From positions 434,001-498,000 of the forward strand of contig MU867083.1 of the NCBI GenBank assembly GCA_033725935.1: a DNA stretch of 64,000 bases. The letters run 5' to 3'. Shown here in pieces: positions 62,572 through 64,000 of this stretch; position 1 is the stretch's first letter, and every line of letters starts with the position of its first letter. This DNA comes from Cladorrhinum sp. PSN259 (taxonomy: Eukaryota > Ascomycota > Sordariomycetes > Sordariales > Podosporaceae). A program made the translations under genes and the position numbers. Below the pieces are notes generated by a model, which was not told the origin of the DNA, did not search any database, and saw only the letters and a list, made by a program, of their open reading frames with translations.

Positions 62572-64000
62572 TTACTCGCAACTCCACTTGTCAAGTCTGT
62601 CCGTCAACCACCCGCTCGTCCTCTTCAACGCCGTCTTTCTCTCCGACATTGCCGGGGCGTACCCCTGACCCATCATCATCTTGTCGTCCATCTTGCACAA
62701 ATCCTCCACGTAGCTCCACTGCACGCACTTCTCCCACCCTTCGCAGGCCGCCTCGCACGCATCGGTAGACTCCCACGCCTTCTTCCACAACTCGAGATCG
62801 TGCTTCGTCTCCGGCACGGGCGGTGAAGCCCTGTTGCCGGAACTGACCTGATACAGCTCACTCAAATTATCCCACCACTCGGCCCGCTTCTTCAGATCGG
62901 GAGCAATCATCTCCAAAAAGAAATCACGATGAAGCATGCCAGCAGCAGCAGTAGCAGAGCCACCGGCGCGGCCGTGCTTCTCGTTCCACTTGTTCTCAAG
63001 CTCGTAATACCGCGCCACGTCCCTGTTGTGCACTTTATGCCACGACAGCAAGGGGGAGCACCAGTTCCACTGGCTAAAAGCGAACCGCCAGTGGACGATC
63101 GGGTTGAACCCCCAGGTGAACTTGCCGTCCCCGCCGTTCTCGCCGAACTCGACGCCGTACCTGTTCAGGGCGTGGCCCAGGACCTGGTCGCCGCAGCAGT
63201 GGTCGGCTGTGTACTCCTCGTACTCGTCGGAGAGCTTCGGGTTCTCCCCAAACGACCTCTCCCACGCTCCCCGCGAGATGGCGAACCCCGCTCCGCCGTG
63301 GGCAAACGTGATGTTGGACTTTGCGGCGAAGCTGCCTAGGTAGTGCGGCTTCCTCCAGTCGAACTTGTCGAGGTAGGCCAGCACGTTGGGGAGGAAGAGG
63401 TACGTGTCGTCCTCCATGTAGATGTACCACTTCGCTTTCGGCCAGTTCTCGCCGGCGTGCGCCATGAGGGGCATGAACTTGTACTTGTCAATGATCCAGC
63501 CTCCGGGCGGGCCGAAGTTGTCGCCGTCCACGCCCGCGGCCTCGACGTAGACGTTGTGAGCGTCGTACTCTGGCTGCTGGCGGTAGACGTCAAAGTCTGG
63601 GCGTGCTTTTGTCGCCTCCGTCATGTTTGCGAGCACGTCGATGATGTTGAACGTGCCGATTGTTTCTGGCTTGTCCGAGTAGATGACTGTGTTTTTGAGG
63701 GGGATGCGCTCTGGCGCGAGGGAGGTGCTGAGGTGCACGAGGAGGCGCTTCCACATGGAGGTGCTTCCCGTCTTCATGACAAGCAAGACATCTTCTGGTG
63801 AGAGATGGTTTGGATCCGAGCTGTGGTTGGGAGAACCATGCTCATCACCGGATTCGTGCTTTGAGCTTGGTGTGGCGGTCTCGACTGCGACGGATGGTTC
63901 ACTCCATATCTGCGTTGTCGGTCTTGCCCTTGCCGATGATGATGATGATGTTGTTGTTGCAGGCACATTTTGGATCCTCCAATCTGGTAACGATGCCCCG
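62572..64000 (-). CDS. GT31/Fringe-like glycosyltransferase (5' end beyond the window)
   Basis: The frame stays open to the right edge, so the N-terminus (expected to hold a type II membrane anchor) is missing. About 475 residues are visible. After a Ser/Thr-rich stem comes the catalytic part: DVLLVMKTGSTSMWKRLLVH, NTVIYSDKPETIG, WYIYMEDDTYLFLPNV with the metal-binding EDD (DxD) motif, AHGGAGFAISRGAWE and CCGDQVLGHALNRYG. The order matches Fringe-like GT31 enzymes (PF02434-like) of filamentous fungi. The C-terminal ~100 residues have spaced cysteines (DACEAACEGWEKCVQWSY), reminiscent of a PAN/apple module. Likely a Golgi glycosyltransferase; donor and acceptor unknown. Confidence 0.85.
   Translation of the reverse strand, partial: GASLPDWRIQNVPATTTSSSSSARARPTTQIWSEPSVAVETATPSSKHESGDEHGSPNHSSDPNHLSPEDVLLVMKTGSTSMWKRLLVHLSTSLAPERIPLKNTVIYSDKPETIGTFNIIDVLANMTEATKARPDFDVYRQQPEYDAHNVYVEAAGVDGDNFGPPGGWIIDKYKFMPLMAHAGENWPKAKWYIYMEDDTYLFLPNVLAYLDKFDWRKPHYLGSFAAKSNITFAHGGAGFAISRGAWERSFGENPKLSDEYEEYTADHCCGDQVLGHALNRYGVEFGENGGDGKFTWGFNPIVHWRFAFSQWNWCSPLLSWHKVHNRDVARYYELENKWNEKHGRAGGSATAAAGMLHRDFFLEMIAPDLKKRAEWWDNLSELYQVSSGNRASPPVPETKHDLELWKKAWESTDACEAACEGWEKCVQWSYVEDLCKMDDKMMMGQGYAPAMSERKTALKRTSGWLTDRLDKWSCE

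Noticed and set aside
62929..63801. Long plus-strand open frames opposite the GT31-like gene
   Set aside because: They are GC-rich antisense shadows; the minus strand has the EDD motif and conserved catalytic blocks.

Overview
This window is nuclear DNA of a filamentous ascomycete, most likely a Sordariomycete. Genes carry short GT-AG introns (about 50-75 nt), and the content is typical of Pezizomycotina: HET-domain genes, MFS and ABC-C transporters, a UstYa-type RiPP cluster, a C2H2/fungal-specific transcription factor, SGT1, a lanosterol-synthase-type cyclase and SPO11. Exon joins below were read by eye from splice sites, reading frame and family similarity; none has transcript support.

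Layout. (1) 1-7.5 kb is the edge of a secondary-metabolite cluster: the carrier-reductase end of an NRPS or PKS-NRPS megasynthase (cut by the window start), a small conserved fungal protein, a DHA2 MFS exporter, a DUF1772 membrane protein and an alpha/beta hydrolase of the kind found with reductase-terminated PKS-NRPSs. (2) 7.5-16.5 kb is a repeat-rich accessory block holding a truncated UPF1-like helicase, an F-box pseudogene with two stop codons, a 3CxxC zinc-binding protein and several dispersed repeats (called A, B and C here). (3) 16.5-21.1 kb holds an AlkB-like dioxygenase and a C2H2 regulator. (4) 22.3-34.8 kb is the most interesting part: a compact dikaritin-type (ustiloxin/phomopsin-like) RiPP cluster. 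It has a secreted precursor with 13 tandem 13-residue repeats ending in Lys-Arg, a UstYa protein, a UstYa-like membrane protein with two HxxHC motifs, a membrane-anchored tyrosinase and an ABC-C transporter. The repeated core, AYVQV, matches none of the dikaritin cores I know (YAIG, YVIPID, FYYTGY). (5) 35.8-50.9 kb is mostly conserved genes: ceramide glucosyltransferase, a class I/II aminotransferase, SGT1, lanosterol synthase, SPO11, a broken kinase-like gene, an intron-containing tRNA-Tyr and a YAR1-like ankyrin protein. (6) 51.6-59.7 kb holds three HET-domain loci, one of them dead. (7) 61-64 kb has two small cysteine-rich secreted proteins and a GT31-like glycosyltransferase cut by the window end.

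How the genes fit together. In the RiPP cluster the precursor would enter the secretory pathway, be cut at its Lys-Arg sites by a Kex2-type protease, be oxidatively cyclised by the tyrosinase and UstYa-type proteins, and be exported by the ABC transporter. The first cluster looks like release and tailoring of a reductively released polyketide-amino-acid product followed by MFS export. The pseudogenes carry stop codons of the kind made by C-to-T/G-to-A transitions, as expected from repeat-induced point mutation or ordinary decay.
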